DNA from: a bacterium
Lineage (GTDB): Bacteria; Elusimicrobiota; Elusimicrobia; Elusimicrobiales; UBA9959
Assembly: GCA_021845705.1 (NCBI GenBank)
Contig: JAJZVJ010000132.1
Coordinates: 1-6,861, forward strand
Reading direction: 5' to 3'
DNA: 6,861 nt
The notes under the pieces were generated by a model, which saw nothing but the letters and a program-made list of their open reading frames with translations, ran no database searches and was not told the DNA's origin. A program made the position numbers and the translations under genes. Below are positions 1 through 6,188 of this stretch, piece by piece (position 1 is the stretch's first letter; every line of letters starts with the position of its first letter).

Positions 1-841
1 TCTTGTTTATATCGTACGCCATCAGGTCCAGGTAGGACTCGATGGCCCCGATAGGGGATTTCAGCTCGTGCGTGACGGAGGAGACGAAATCCTTTTTAAG
101 CTGGTCAAGCTCCTTAAGTTTGTCCACCATGCTGTTGAATTCCCTGTTAAGCGCCCCTATCTCGTCGCGGCGGCCGGTGTCCCGCAGTTTGTAGTTAAGA
201 TCGCCTTTGCCGGTTATGTCAAAAGCCTTGACGAGCTTTTTGATAGGCCTGGTCATGCGGCTGGAGAGCCAGAGCGCGAGCAAAGTCGCGGCTAAAATGG
301 CCGCCAGGCCGGCTTTTAGCAGCCTGACCAGGACCGAGTCAAGGACAGCCCGGATGTGGCCGTGCACTTTGGCGTCGGAATACCCTACCGCTATATTATA
401 GGCGCGCCCGTTCACGGTTATGGTCTTCTTTGAAAAAGAAATACCCCTCGTGCCGGTAAGGCTGCTGACATCGCTTTTTACCAGCAGCTTGTCGGCGCTG
501 CTCCTGATCCTGGCCCCGGTGTAGGAAAGCGGCAGCGGGCGGGGAGAGAGGTTCTTATCCGTATGGGCCAGGATCTTGCGCCCGTCCGCGACGTAAGCCA
601 CCTCGAGTTCGCTGATTATGCGCTTAAGGTCGGAGGTGTAGCTGATCAGTATCTCCGGGTCCTGGCTTAAAAGGCTTTCCGAGGTCACGTTGGCGAAGGA
701 TTGCAGGACGTTCTGCCTGTCCGCGAGGATCTGGTCCTGCAGAATTATCTTTTCGGAGGTGTACAGGATGGACCCGAACATCAGTACGGCCAGCAGGACC
801 AGGCTGTCTATGGTCAGCATCAGTTTGAATTTAATGCTCAT
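1..841 (-). CDS. Membrane sensor histidine kinase, N-terminal 280 residues (cut by the window edge)
   Basis: The reading frame opens at the ATG at 841-839 and stays open to the left edge. The visible part shows a first membrane helix at about residues 7-27, an extracytoplasmic domain at about 28-168, a second helix at about 170-192, a HAMP linker at about 193-246, and the start of a HisKA dimerisation domain. The H-box reads VTHELKSPI, with the phospho-accepting His at residue 258. The ATP-binding domain lies outside the window. The sensor segment YVADGRKILAHTDKNL (about 83-98) resembles the loop of Cache/PDC ligand-binding domains, which is inference. The gene starts 4 nt after the stop of the OmpR-type regulator, so the two are almost surely cotranscribed and probably translationally coupled; no good Shine-Dalgarno is seen. 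The ligand is unknown. Family assignment is firm and the Cache assignment is tentative. Confidence 0.93.
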   Translation of the reverse strand, partial: MSIKFKLMLTIDSLVLLAVLMFGSILYTSEKIILQDQILADRQNVLQSFANVTSESLLSQDPEILISYTSDLKRIISELEVAYVADGRKILAHTDKNLSPRPLPLSYTGARIRSSADKLLVKSDVSSLTGTRGISFSKKTITVNGRAYNIAVGYSDAKVHGHIRAVLDSVLVRLLKAGLAAILAATLLALWLSSRMTRPIKKLVKAFDITGKGDLNYKLRDTGRRDEIGALNREFNSMVDKLKELDQLKKDFVSSVTHELKSPIGAIESYLDLMAYDINK

Positions 842-845
842 ACGC

Positions 846-1583
846 TCACGCCAGCCTGAAGCCTTCCGCCCTGAGGTTCTCAATCCTGACCGGGCAGTAG
901 GCCAGCTTTTTGCGGATATTGGTCACCAGCTGGTGCAGGGTGTGGATGATCTCCCTGTGCGAGGAGGCCGTGGGCCACAAGTGCCTGCGGAAATCTTCGT
1001 AGGTGACTACTGCGCCTTTTTTCTGCAGCAGGAAGTAGAGTACCTGGAACTCTATTTTAGTCAGCTTTATCTCTTTTTTCGCGGAGAGCAGCCCTACGCT
1101 CTCTTCCTTTATATAGCACCTTCTGGCGGTATAGTCCATCACCAGGGTGTTGGCCGCGGAAGACAGGGTCTTTTTCCCCTGCCTGGGTTTGCGCGCGAAT
1201 ACCCTTACAAGCGCTTTAAGCTGTTCGGCCAGGATCCTGGGTTTTACGGGCTTGGCCACTACGTCATGCGCTCCCAGCTTGAGCAGTTTCACCACCTGCT
1301 CCGGCAGGACTTCCTGTTCGGCCAGGACCATGAGCACGCGCGGCGCCAGCAGCGAGGAGAGTTTGGAGACCGCCTCCTCGACGTCCAGGTCCAGGACGCC
1401 GGGAGCGTGGGCCGCGTCCAGAATGACGGCGTCTATGTTTTTTTCCCGGAGCGCGTTCCTGAGCCCGTTCTGGTCGCGCGCGAGCGTAAGCCCGACGCGG
1501 CTGTCCGCGAACCTGGACCTGCAGGTGGTCAGCAGGGCCTCGTCCCTGGTCAGGATAACCGCTTCCAGATCTTCTTCCTGCAT
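846..1583 (-). CDS. OmpR/PhoB-family response regulator with a degraded receiver domain
   Basis: The protein is 245 residues, a normal length for this family. An N-terminal receiver-like domain spans about 7-128. A C-terminal winged-helix DNA-binding domain spans about 150-245, with the typical LTKIEFQVLYFLLQKKG helix, a recognition-helix region near 211-228 and an ending in AEGFRLA. It should act as a cytoplasmic transcription regulator partnered with the kinase encoded 4 nt downstream. The receiver keeps the phospho-acceptor position (Asp56 in VILDAA) and the conserved Lys111-Pro112. The acidic pair that normally binds Mg2+ after strand 1 is replaced by Thr12-Arg13, and the switch Thr/Ser is Ala88. 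Ordinary phosphorylation is therefore doubtful. The gene follows the transporter stop after 28 bp, too little room for a convincing promoter, so it is likely part of the same operon. Its upstream ribosome binding site is weak. Confidence 0.93.
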   Translation of the reverse strand: MQEEDLEAVILTRDEALLTTCRSRFADSRVGLTLARDQNGLRNALREKNIDAVILDAAHAPGVLDLDVEEAVSKLSSLLAPRVLMVLAEQEVLPEQVVKLLKLGAHDVVAKPVKPRILAEQLKALVRVFARKPRQGKKTLSSAANTLVMDYTARRCYIKEESVGLLSAKKEIKLTKIEFQVLYFLLQKKGAVVTYEDFRRHLWPTASSHREIIHTLHQLVTNIRKKLAYCPVRIENLRAEGFRLA

Positions 1584-1611
1584 AGCGTTCTTTTTTTCTC
1601 TTCGTCCGCGG

Positions 1612-3084
1612 TTAATTGTCCCGGCCCGCCTCGTGCACCTGGATATAGCTGCGCGCGAGCACCAGGCCGATCGGCGCTATCAGCGCCATCCCGCCTATGA
1701 TTATCCACATCATCTGCGGATGGCGCGGGCCGGTCGCCGGGCAGAAAGCGTCCAGCAGAAAGCCGGACATGGAGCCCACGAAGAACTTGGCGACGAAATA
1801 CGGCAGCATGGAAAGGGCCAGGTAGGAGCCTTCCTGGCCTTTCGGCGCTATGGCCGCGGGGTATTCGTAGAGGCGCGGCGAGTAGAAAGACTCACCGATG
1901 GAGTAGAGGATGGTGAAAAGAACGATGGACACGTAGAGCGGGCGCACCGGGCCGGCGAGGTCCAGCCACCAGGCTATGGCCTGGCCGAAATGGCCGCCCG
2001 CAAGGCCCTGGAACCGGGCCGGCGGCACTACCATCAGGAAGACGGAAAGGGCGGTGATGAGCGTGCCTATCACGACCGCTTTGTACGCGGTGAAGCGCTG
2101 CGTCAGCGCGCCTATGACCGGCGCCATGACCACCACTATCACGGCGTTGAGCGTGCCGAACAGCTGTCCGAACGGCGCGCCTTCGCCCAGCTCGCGTATG
2201 GCGAACTTGGGGAAAGTGTAGTACATGTGATACAGGATGAGTTTTACGAAGACGACCAGCCCGAAGAACGCGAGGAAGCGGTAGAAGGTGGGCTGCGTCC
2301 AGAGGTTGGAGAAGATGCGCAGCCAGTCCCTGAACGCGTCGCGGCTGGCGAGCAGGAAGGCCTGCAGGAAGGACTTGTCGGGGTACCTGGGCGTCTCCGG
2401 CTTTATCTGCACGCCTTCCTCGGTCACCTCCACGCCGCCGCGCAGGGCGAACCAGGTGAGCACCAGGTTCGGCAGCGTGAACAGCGCTCCCAGCAGGATT
2501 ATGGTCTGGTACGTGCTTATATGGAAACCGAGCAGGGGGACGTTGTACTGGCCGTACTCGCCCAGGCCGTGGCGCACTTTGTCGAAGGTCCAGCCCGCCA
2601 CGGCGAAGCCTATGTTCATCATGGCGTAGTAGATGGAGAAGGCTATGGAGCGCTGCCTGGTGCTGGTGAAGCGCTTGACGGCCGCCACCATCACCGGGGT
2701 CTGCAGGGCCTCGCCGAGCGCCAGCGGGAACAGGCCGAAAGGCAGGGCTATCCACCTGATGGCGCAGAAAGCCATTACGAAGCGGGCCGCCGCGGCCAGC
2801 CCGAAGCCGGCGAGCAGGGACTTGCGTATGCCTACCGCGTCCACCAGCGAGCCTACCATCACGGTGAAGATGGTCAGCGCGGTCGACCAGGTGGCCACCA
2901 CGAACCCCGCGGACTTATCGCCGAAGCCGAGGTCAGAAGAGAGCCACAGTATCAGCGTGGAGTTCACCACGCTGTAGGCCAGGATGGTCATGATCTTGGT
3001 GCCGAAGATTATCCACAGTTCCCTGACGGCGCCCTTCATCACCAGGAACTTGCCTATAAAGGAGTCTTCTTTCGTCGCGGTCAT
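1612..3084 (-). CDS. Major facilitator superfamily transporter, 12 helices, substrate unknown
   Basis: The protein is 490 residues and predominantly hydrophobic. I place membrane helices at about 25-48, 58-81, 88-108, 113-136, 148-166, 192-214, 268-290, 307-327, 334-354, 384-403, 420-444 and 459-478. The long central cytoplasmic loop at 215-266 separates two six-helix halves, as expected for the superfamily. The loop between helices 2 and 3 has the family signature motif A (GSLVDAVGIRK, Gly78, Asp82, Gly85, Arg87, Lys88). It should be a secondary inner-membrane transporter, with proton or solute coupling not readable from sequence. The peptide-transporter (POT) signature was not found, so the substrate is left open. 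The ATG overlaps the stop of the HD-GYP gene by 4 bp (ATGA). A good GGAG ribosome binding site sits 5 nt before it, at 3090-3093, which fixes the start and implies coupled translation. The regulator gene follows after 28 bp. Confidence 0.93.
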   Translation of the reverse strand: MTATKEDSFIGKFLVMKGAVRELWIIFGTKIMTILAYSVVNSTLILWLSSDLGFGDKSAGFVVATWSTALTIFTVMVGSLVDAVGIRKSLLAGFGLAAAARFVMAFCAIRWIALPFGLFPLALGEALQTPVMVAAVKRFTSTRQRSIAFSIYYAMMNIGFAVAGWTFDKVRHGLGEYGQYNVPLLGFHISTYQTIILLGALFTLPNLVLTWFALRGGVEVTEEGVQIKPETPRYPDKSFLQAFLLASRDAFRDWLRIFSNLWTQPTFYRFLAFFGLVVFVKLILYHMYYTFPKFAIRELGEGAPFGQLFGTLNAVIVVVMAPVIGALTQRFTAYKAVVIGTLITALSVFLMVVPPARFQGLAGGHFGQAIAWWLDLAGPVRPLYVSIVLFTILYSIGESFYSPRLYEYPAAIAPKGQEGSYLALSMLPYFVAKFFVGSMSGFLLDAFCPATGPRHPQMMWIIIGGMALIAPIGLVLARSYIQVHEAGRDN

Positions 3085-4094
3085 TTTTTCTCCAGATCTT
3101 CAGCCGGCTTGCCGCCGTCCTTCATCGTTCTGTAAAGTTCGTCGAAACGCGGGGCCAGTTTGACGAAAGCGGCCAGGACTTCCGGGTCGAAATGCTCCGG
3201 CTTCATCCTCTCGTCGCCCTTTGTTATTATGGCTACCGCTCCGTCGTGATCGTAGTTGGGCTTGTAGACGCGGGAATTGCGCAGGGCGTCGTAGCAGTCG
3301 CAGATGGCGGTGATGCGCGCCTCGATGGGGATCTCGGCGCCTTTTAACCCGGCCGGGTAGCCCGTGCCGTCCCAGCGCTCATGGTGGCAGAGCGCTATGC
3401 GCCTGCCGAATTCCAGGTGGGGGTGGTCGCCAATTATCATGGCGCCGAAGGTGGTGTGCTTCTTCATCTCCTCCATCTCTTCCTCGTTCAGGCGGCCCGG
3501 CTTCTTAAGGATATGGCTCGGGATGTGTACTTTTCCCACGTCGTGCAGCGTTGCCTGGGTGTGTATGCGCTCGGTGAACTTCTCGGAATGTTTAAGCTCG
3601 CGGGCCATCAGGGCCGCGTATTCCCCCACGCGCAGGATATGGTTGCCGGTGTCTATATCGTTCGCTTCGGCGGCGCGGGCCAGCGCCAGGATAAGGTATT
3701 CAAAGGCTTCCTCGTATTCCGCGGAGCGCAGGATGTTCGCTATCCGGAGCAGGAGCTCGGCCTGGTCGAAGGGTTTGGAGAGGAATTCCTCCGCCCCGGC
3801 CTCCATGCCCGCCATCTTGTTCTCCTTGGAGTCCAGCGAGGTGATCATTATGACCGGGATGTGGGAGAGCTGCGGGTCGGATTTGATCCTCCTGCAGACC
3901 TCGTGGCCGTTCATGACCGGCATGTTGATGTCCAGCAAAACCAGGTCCACGGGGTTGGCCGCCAGCGCCGCCAGGGCCTCGCGGCCGTTCTGGGCGGCCA
4001 GGGTTTCATAGCCGTGCGGGCGCAGCAGCGCCTCAAGAAGGTCCAGGTTAAAGTCTTCGTCGTCCACGCAGAGTATGCGGTGTGATCGTTTCAT
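3081..4094 (-). CDS. REC-HD-GYP response regulator, likely cyclic-di-GMP phosphodiesterase
   Basis: The protein is 337 residues with two domains. The receiver (about 5-122) is complete: acidic pair Asp11-Asp12, phospho-acceptor Asp55 (LLDINMP), switch Thr85 and Lys107-Pro108. The HD-GYP domain (about 132-320) keeps its hallmark residues: Glu143 and His152 in the first helix, His184-Asp185 (LHDVGK), His213, His237-His238, the GTGYP motif at 243-247, and Asp266/Asp269 in the last conserved helix. HD-GYP proteins hydrolyse the second messenger c-di-GMP to pGpG or GMP using a metal centre, and all visible catalytic positions look intact, so activity gated by phosphorylation is likely. It is soluble and cytoplasmic. 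It is the first gene of a four-gene minus-strand unit and overlaps the MFS transporter gene by 4 bp. The start is well placed for a receiver (MKRSHRILCVDDE) although no Shine-Dalgarno is visible. Its cognate kinase could be the one at the end of the unit, which is inference. Confidence 0.96.
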   Translation of the reverse strand: MKRSHRILCVDDEDFNLDLLEALLRPHGYETLAAQNGREALAALAANPVDLVLLDINMPVMNGHEVCRRIKSDPQLSHIPVIMITSLDSKENKMAGMEAGAEEFLSKPFDQAELLLRIANILRSAEYEEAFEYLILALARAAEANDIDTGNHILRVGEYAALMARELKHSEKFTERIHTQATLHDVGKVHIPSHILKKPGRLNEEEMEEMKKHTTFGAMIIGDHPHLEFGRRIALCHHERWDGTGYPAGLKGAEIPIEARITAICDCYDALRNSRVYKPNYDHDGAVAIITKGDERMKPEHFDPEVLAAFVKLAPRFDELYRTMKDGGKPAEDLEKK

Positions 4095-4115
4095 TTATAT
4101 CAGGCGCGCATCCAT
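4095..4115 (-). other. Six-codon leader reading frame directly abutting the HD-GYP start codon
   Basis: On the minus strand an ATG at 4115-4113 opens a frame encoding MDARLI. It ends in TAA at 4097-4095, immediately next to and in frame with the ATG of the HD-GYP gene, with zero bases between. It would lie inside the short 5' leader predicted from the extended -10 element at 4131-4139. A ribosome ending here could reinitiate at the gene, which has no visible Shine-Dalgarno of its own. Such a short frame can easily arise by chance. Confidence 0.2.
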
Positions 4116-4130
4116 AGGCGGGCCCACGTC

Positions 4131-4139
4131 ATTCTATCA
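4131..4139 (-). promoter_or_regulatory. Candidate extended -10 promoter for the HD-GYP/MFS/regulator/kinase unit
   Basis: The minus strand reads TGATAGAAT, which fits the extended -10 pattern TG-N-TATAAT with five of six bases in the hexamer (TAGAAT at 4136-4131). No -35 box is seen at 16-18 bp, which is tolerated for extended -10 promoters. The predicted start of transcription near 4124 gives a leader of about 30 nt before the HD-GYP ATG. It sits in the 76-bp gap after the methyltransferase gene, so it would let the signalling unit be expressed separately. The call rests on motif matching only. Confidence 0.4.
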
Positions 4140-4154
4140 AATTATTTTCTTTGC

Positions 4155-4176
4155 CCCGGGTCGCCGGGTTTTATTT
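4155..4176 (+). terminator. Terminator-like hairpin oriented for plus-strand transcripts
   Basis: On the plus strand CCCGG (4155-4159), a four-base loop and CCGGG (4164-4168) form a perfect 5-bp GC stem followed directly by TTTTATTT (4169-4176), the arrangement of a short intrinsic terminator. No plus-strand gene lies upstream, so it would only stop antisense transcription heading into the methyltransferase gene. On the minus strand the same stem falls right after the methyltransferase stop codon (TAA at 4173-4171), but an A-rich stretch follows it instead of a T tract, so it would be at best an mRNA 3' end stabiliser. The stem is short. Confidence 0.3.
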
Positions 4177-4758
4177 CTCAGGCGGGAGTTTCACGCAGGT
4201 ATAGAGTACGTGGGCCTCCCCGAGCCCGGCCGCGGCCGGCTCGGCGAAACCGGCTTTTTTAAGCAGGACCTGCATTTCGTCCTCCGAGATCCTTTCTTTC
4301 AGCGGCGGTCCTTTAGCGGTCTCTTTTTTTGCCCACTCGATCACGGCCAGGCGCGCTCCCGGCTTAAGGGCCGCGCCGAGGGCGGCCAGGAAAGAGGCTT
4401 TGTCCTCCACTTCGTGGAGCACGTCGGACAGGAAAGCGATGGTGGGTTCCGCTTCCGGCATTTTCAGCTTTCCGCGGGCCGTTTGCAGAGTGTGGATATT
4501 GAAGATGCCTAGAGAGGCCACCCTGGAGCGGATATCCGCCAGCATCACGCCGGAAACATCGAGAGCGTACACAAGGCCCCTGGGCCCCACCATCCTGGCG
4601 GCGGCGAGCGAGAAATAGCCGGTGCCGCAGCCTATATCCAGGAAAATATCGCCGGGCTTTATGCCGGCTTTCACCAGGGTTTCTTCCGGCGGCATTTCCG
4701 CCCTGCGCTCCGGGCTGTCCAGCTTGGCTCTGTCTTCCGGGTCGAATATATGCGTCAT
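4171..4758 (-). CDS. Class I SAM-dependent methyltransferase, substrate unknown
   Basis: Starting at the ATG at 4758-4756 the protein is 195 residues. It has the Rossmann-type SAM-binding motif DIGCGTGYFSL at 41-51, an acidic residue after strand 2 (ALDVS, Asp67), the SDVLHEVEDK segment at 111-120 that corresponds to motif IV, and an EWAKKE strand near 141-146. The N-terminal signature FDPEDRAKLDSPERR...PPEETL is typical of a widespread small UbiE/Methyltransf-25-like family of unproven substrate. The frame remains open upstream to an ATG at 4893, but those extra residues are low-complexity and would overlap the peptidase gene, so I reject that start. A GTG at 4773-4771 adding five residues is possible. 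No clear Shine-Dalgarno is present. A weak promoter candidate (TTAACG, 17 bp, TAATCT) lies at about 4809-4781. It is separated from the peptidase stop by 104 bp. Confidence 0.92.
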   Translation of the reverse strand: MTHIFDPEDRAKLDSPERRAEMPPEETLVKAGIKPGDIFLDIGCGTGYFSLAAARMVGPRGLVYALDVSGVMLADIRSRVASLGIFNIHTLQTARGKLKMPEAEPTIAFLSDVLHEVEDKASFLAALGAALKPGARLAVIEWAKKETAKGPPLKERISEDEMQVLLKKAGFAEPAAAGLGEAHVLYTCVKLPPEK

Positions 4759-4862
4759 AGTTTTAATGATCACGGATCTTAGATTATTGCTGCCCGATCT
4801 TGCCGTTAATCCCCTGTTGCGCTCGTTTTCCCCTCTGGTTGTGTCCGGGCAACCCCTCGCCT

Positions 4863-6032
4863 TTAGTTCTTGCTGTCTCCCTTCTTCGTCCACGCGGCCA
4901 GTACTTTAAGGGTGAGGCGGGCGCAGCCGAAGAAGTCTTTGAGGTCCAGGTATTCGCCCGTGGTGTGCACGTCGCGCATGCCGGTGGAGAGGATGGGGGC
5001 TTTGATGCCATGGCCGTACATGATGTTGCCGTCCGTCCCGCCGCCGGAGGCGGAAGGTTTCATTTTCAGGCCTTCTTCCCGCAGCGCGGCGGCTATCAGC
5101 GGCAGGACGGGGTTGTTCTTGTCTATGCGCAGGTTCGGGAACTTCTGTTCCACCAGGAATTCGTAGCGCGGGGTCACTATCTTCCCGTCCGCCTTTATTC
5201 TTATTTTTTTTACCGCTTTCTTCAGGCAGTCTTCCATGTGCCTGGTCTGTTTCCTGAGCTTGGCGGGGTCGTGGCTGCGGGCCTCGCCCGAGAGTTCGAC
5301 CAGGGGCGGTATGATGTTTATGGCGTTCCCGCCGGAGATGAAGCCGATGTTCGCCGTGGTCTCTCCGTCTATGCGGCCGAGTTTCATTCCCGCTATGGCG
5401 CTTGAGACCACCTTTATGGCGGAGATGCCCTTTTCCGGGGCCACGCCGGAATGGGCGGCGGCGCCGTAAACTTTTATTTCCATGCTGTCGGCGGCCGGGG
5501 CGCTGGTGATGACGTGTTCCAGCCCCTGTTCGTTGTCGAAGATCAGGCCGTAGCGCGAGCGCAGCCCGGAATAGTTCAGGAACTTGGCGCCCAAAAGGGC
5601 CATTTCCTCGCTGATGGTAAAGACGGCCTCTATGGGCGGGTGCGGGAGCTTGTTCTCGTCCAGGGTCTTTATCACTTCCACTATTATCGCTATGCCGGCC
5701 TTGCAGTCGGCCCCGAGTATGGTGGTCCCGTCGGAAGTTATGCGGTCCCTGCCCGCCTGCGGGCGCACGTCGGCGGCCGGGCCGACGGTGTCCATGTGGG
5801 CCGAAAGCAGGAAAGGTTCGCCCGGGGCGGTGCCCGGGAAGCGGGCGATCACGTTCCCGGTCTCTCCGCCTATCTTGCGGCCGGCGTCGTCCACGGTCAC
5901 CTCGGCGCCCATGAATTTCAGGAGGATGGAGAGGCGGCGCGCTATCGCGCCTTCCTTGCCTGAGAGCGAGGTTATTTTAGCCAGGTCGCAGAACAGCTGC
6001 ACCATGCGTTTTTCGTTGATTACCGTTGTCAT
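4863..6032 (-). CDS. M20-family metallopeptidase, PepT-like
   Basis: The protein is 389 residues, close to the usual length of PepT-like M20 enzymes, which are zinc-dependent amino- or dipeptidases of the cytoplasm. Metal ligands and catalytic residues are in order: His79 and catalytic Asp81 (LSAHMDTV), bridging Asp109 (GADCKAG), catalytic Glu142 followed by ligand Glu143 (SEE), Asp166 (IFDNE) and the final ligand His356 (DVHTTGEY). The dimerisation-domain His194 (AAAHSG) and the GGGTDGN segment at 330-336 are also present. No signal peptide is seen. It probably trims short peptides, but the exact substrate cannot be read and other M20 activities are possible. The ATG at 6032 has no Shine-Dalgarno and lies 6 nt after a -10-like hexamer, so the mRNA may be leaderless. 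An ATG nine codons downstream (Met10) is an alternative start without a better ribosome site. Confidence 0.94.
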   Translation of the reverse strand: MTTVINEKRMVQLFCDLAKITSLSGKEGAIARRLSILLKFMGAEVTVDDAGRKIGGETGNVIARFPGTAPGEPFLLSAHMDTVGPAADVRPQAGRDRITSDGTTILGADCKAGIAIIVEVIKTLDENKLPHPPIEAVFTISEEMALLGAKFLNYSGLRSRYGLIFDNEQGLEHVITSAPAADSMEIKVYGAAAHSGVAPEKGISAIKVVSSAIAGMKLGRIDGETTANIGFISGGNAINIIPPLVELSGEARSHDPAKLRKQTRHMEDCLKKAVKKIRIKADGKIVTPRYEFLVEQKFPNLRIDKNNPVLPLIAAALREEGLKMKPSASGGGTDGNIMYGHGIKAPILSTGMRDVHTTGEYLDLKDFFGCARLTLKVLAAWTKKGDSKN

Positions 6033-6038
6033 GTAACT

Positions 6039-6067
6039 ATTATTAAAATTTTAAAGCGCGTTTACAA
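6039..6067 (-). promoter_or_regulatory. Candidate promoter of the M20 peptidase gene, leaderless arrangement
   Basis: The minus strand reads TTGTAA (6067-6062, four of six bases of the -35 consensus), a 17-bp spacer, and AATAAT (6044-6039, five of six bases of the -10 consensus). The last base of the -10 is followed by six bases and then the ATG at 6032, so transcription is predicted to begin at or within a base of the start codon. This agrees with the lack of a Shine-Dalgarno. The first base of the -10 hexamer is A instead of the preferred T. Confidence 0.45.
6043..6054. repeat. 12-bp perfect palindrome inside the peptidase promoter spacer
   Basis: TTAAAATTTTAA is identical on both strands. 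It covers part of the spacer and the first bases of the -10 element of the predicted peptidase promoter, a position where a bound repressor would block RNA polymerase. An AT-rich palindrome of this size also arises by chance in AT-rich promoter DNA. Confidence 0.35.
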
Positions 6068-6176
6068 TGCGGTTGTTCTTTAGCAGGAGCTTGATGCGCC
6101 CGGGATCGAGGGGAGCAGAGGCCGGAAAAATTATGGCCGGAGCGCGGATAACAGAGGGCTGAAAGGATGTATTTTG

Positions 6177-6182
6177 TATAAT
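6177..6182 (+). promoter_or_regulatory. Consensus -10 box of the phosphatase gene, leaderless arrangement
   Basis: A perfect TATAAT is followed by six bases and the ATG at 6189, which places the expected transcription start on the first base of the start codon. An in-frame TAA at 6183-6185 rules out any earlier start, and no Shine-Dalgarno lies in the usual window. The only purine-rich stretch, AAAGGA, is at 6162-6167, about 20 nt away and upstream of the -10 box. No -35 match is seen at 16-19 bp, so an activator or an alternative sigma contact may be needed. Confidence 0.5.
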
Positions 6183-6188
6183 TAAGCG

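Larger units (their letters stand above)
6033..6188. other. Divergent intergenic region between peptidase and phosphatase genes
   Basis: This 156-bp gap contains candidate promoters for both flanking genes and a 12-bp AT palindrome at 6043-6054. It also has a 7-bp direct repeat GGCCGGA at 6120-6126 and 6135-6141, and two short open frames of doubtful value: 22 codons on plus at 6094-6162 and 52 codons on minus at 6209-6051. No tRNA, riboswitch or terminator is recognisable. The right part is more AT-rich near the phosphatase start. Confidence 0.7.

Noticed and set aside
690..1700. A 336-codon plus-strand open frame
   Set aside because: It is antisense to the kinase N-terminus and the regulator, crosses their junction, and shows no recognisable motifs.
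1892..2755. A 287-codon minus-strand frame inside the transporter gene
   Set aside because: It is an alternate frame of the MFS gene, full of Arg, Pro, His and Ala with no membrane pattern.
1147..3135. A 662-codon plus-strand open frame antisense to the transporter and regulator
   Set aside because: It is a shadow of the minus-strand genes. Its translation is rich in Gly, Arg, Glu, His and Tyr with no domain or hydrophobic core, whereas the minus strand gives a clean 12-helix MFS protein and a winged-helix regulator.
4759..4862. Stem GGTTG/CAACC after the peptidase stop as a terminator
   Set aside because: The stem is 5 bp with an 8-base loop and is followed by a purine-rich stretch instead of a T tract.
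4759..4893. N-terminal extension of the methyltransferase to an ATG at 4893
   Set aside because: The extra 45 residues are polar and low in complexity, overlap the end of the peptidase gene, and precede the standard family start MTHIFDPED.
6120..6141. Direct repeat GGCCGGA, two copies 15 bp apart
   Set aside because: Only two 7-bp copies in a GC-rich genome, with no third copy or symmetry that would make an operator convincing.
6094..6162. A 22-codon plus-strand frame preceded by AGGAG at 4 nt
   Set aside because: The ribosome site is attractive but the peptide (Gly, Ala and Arg rich) resembles no known leader, and the frame ends before the -10 box of the phosphatase. Probably chance.
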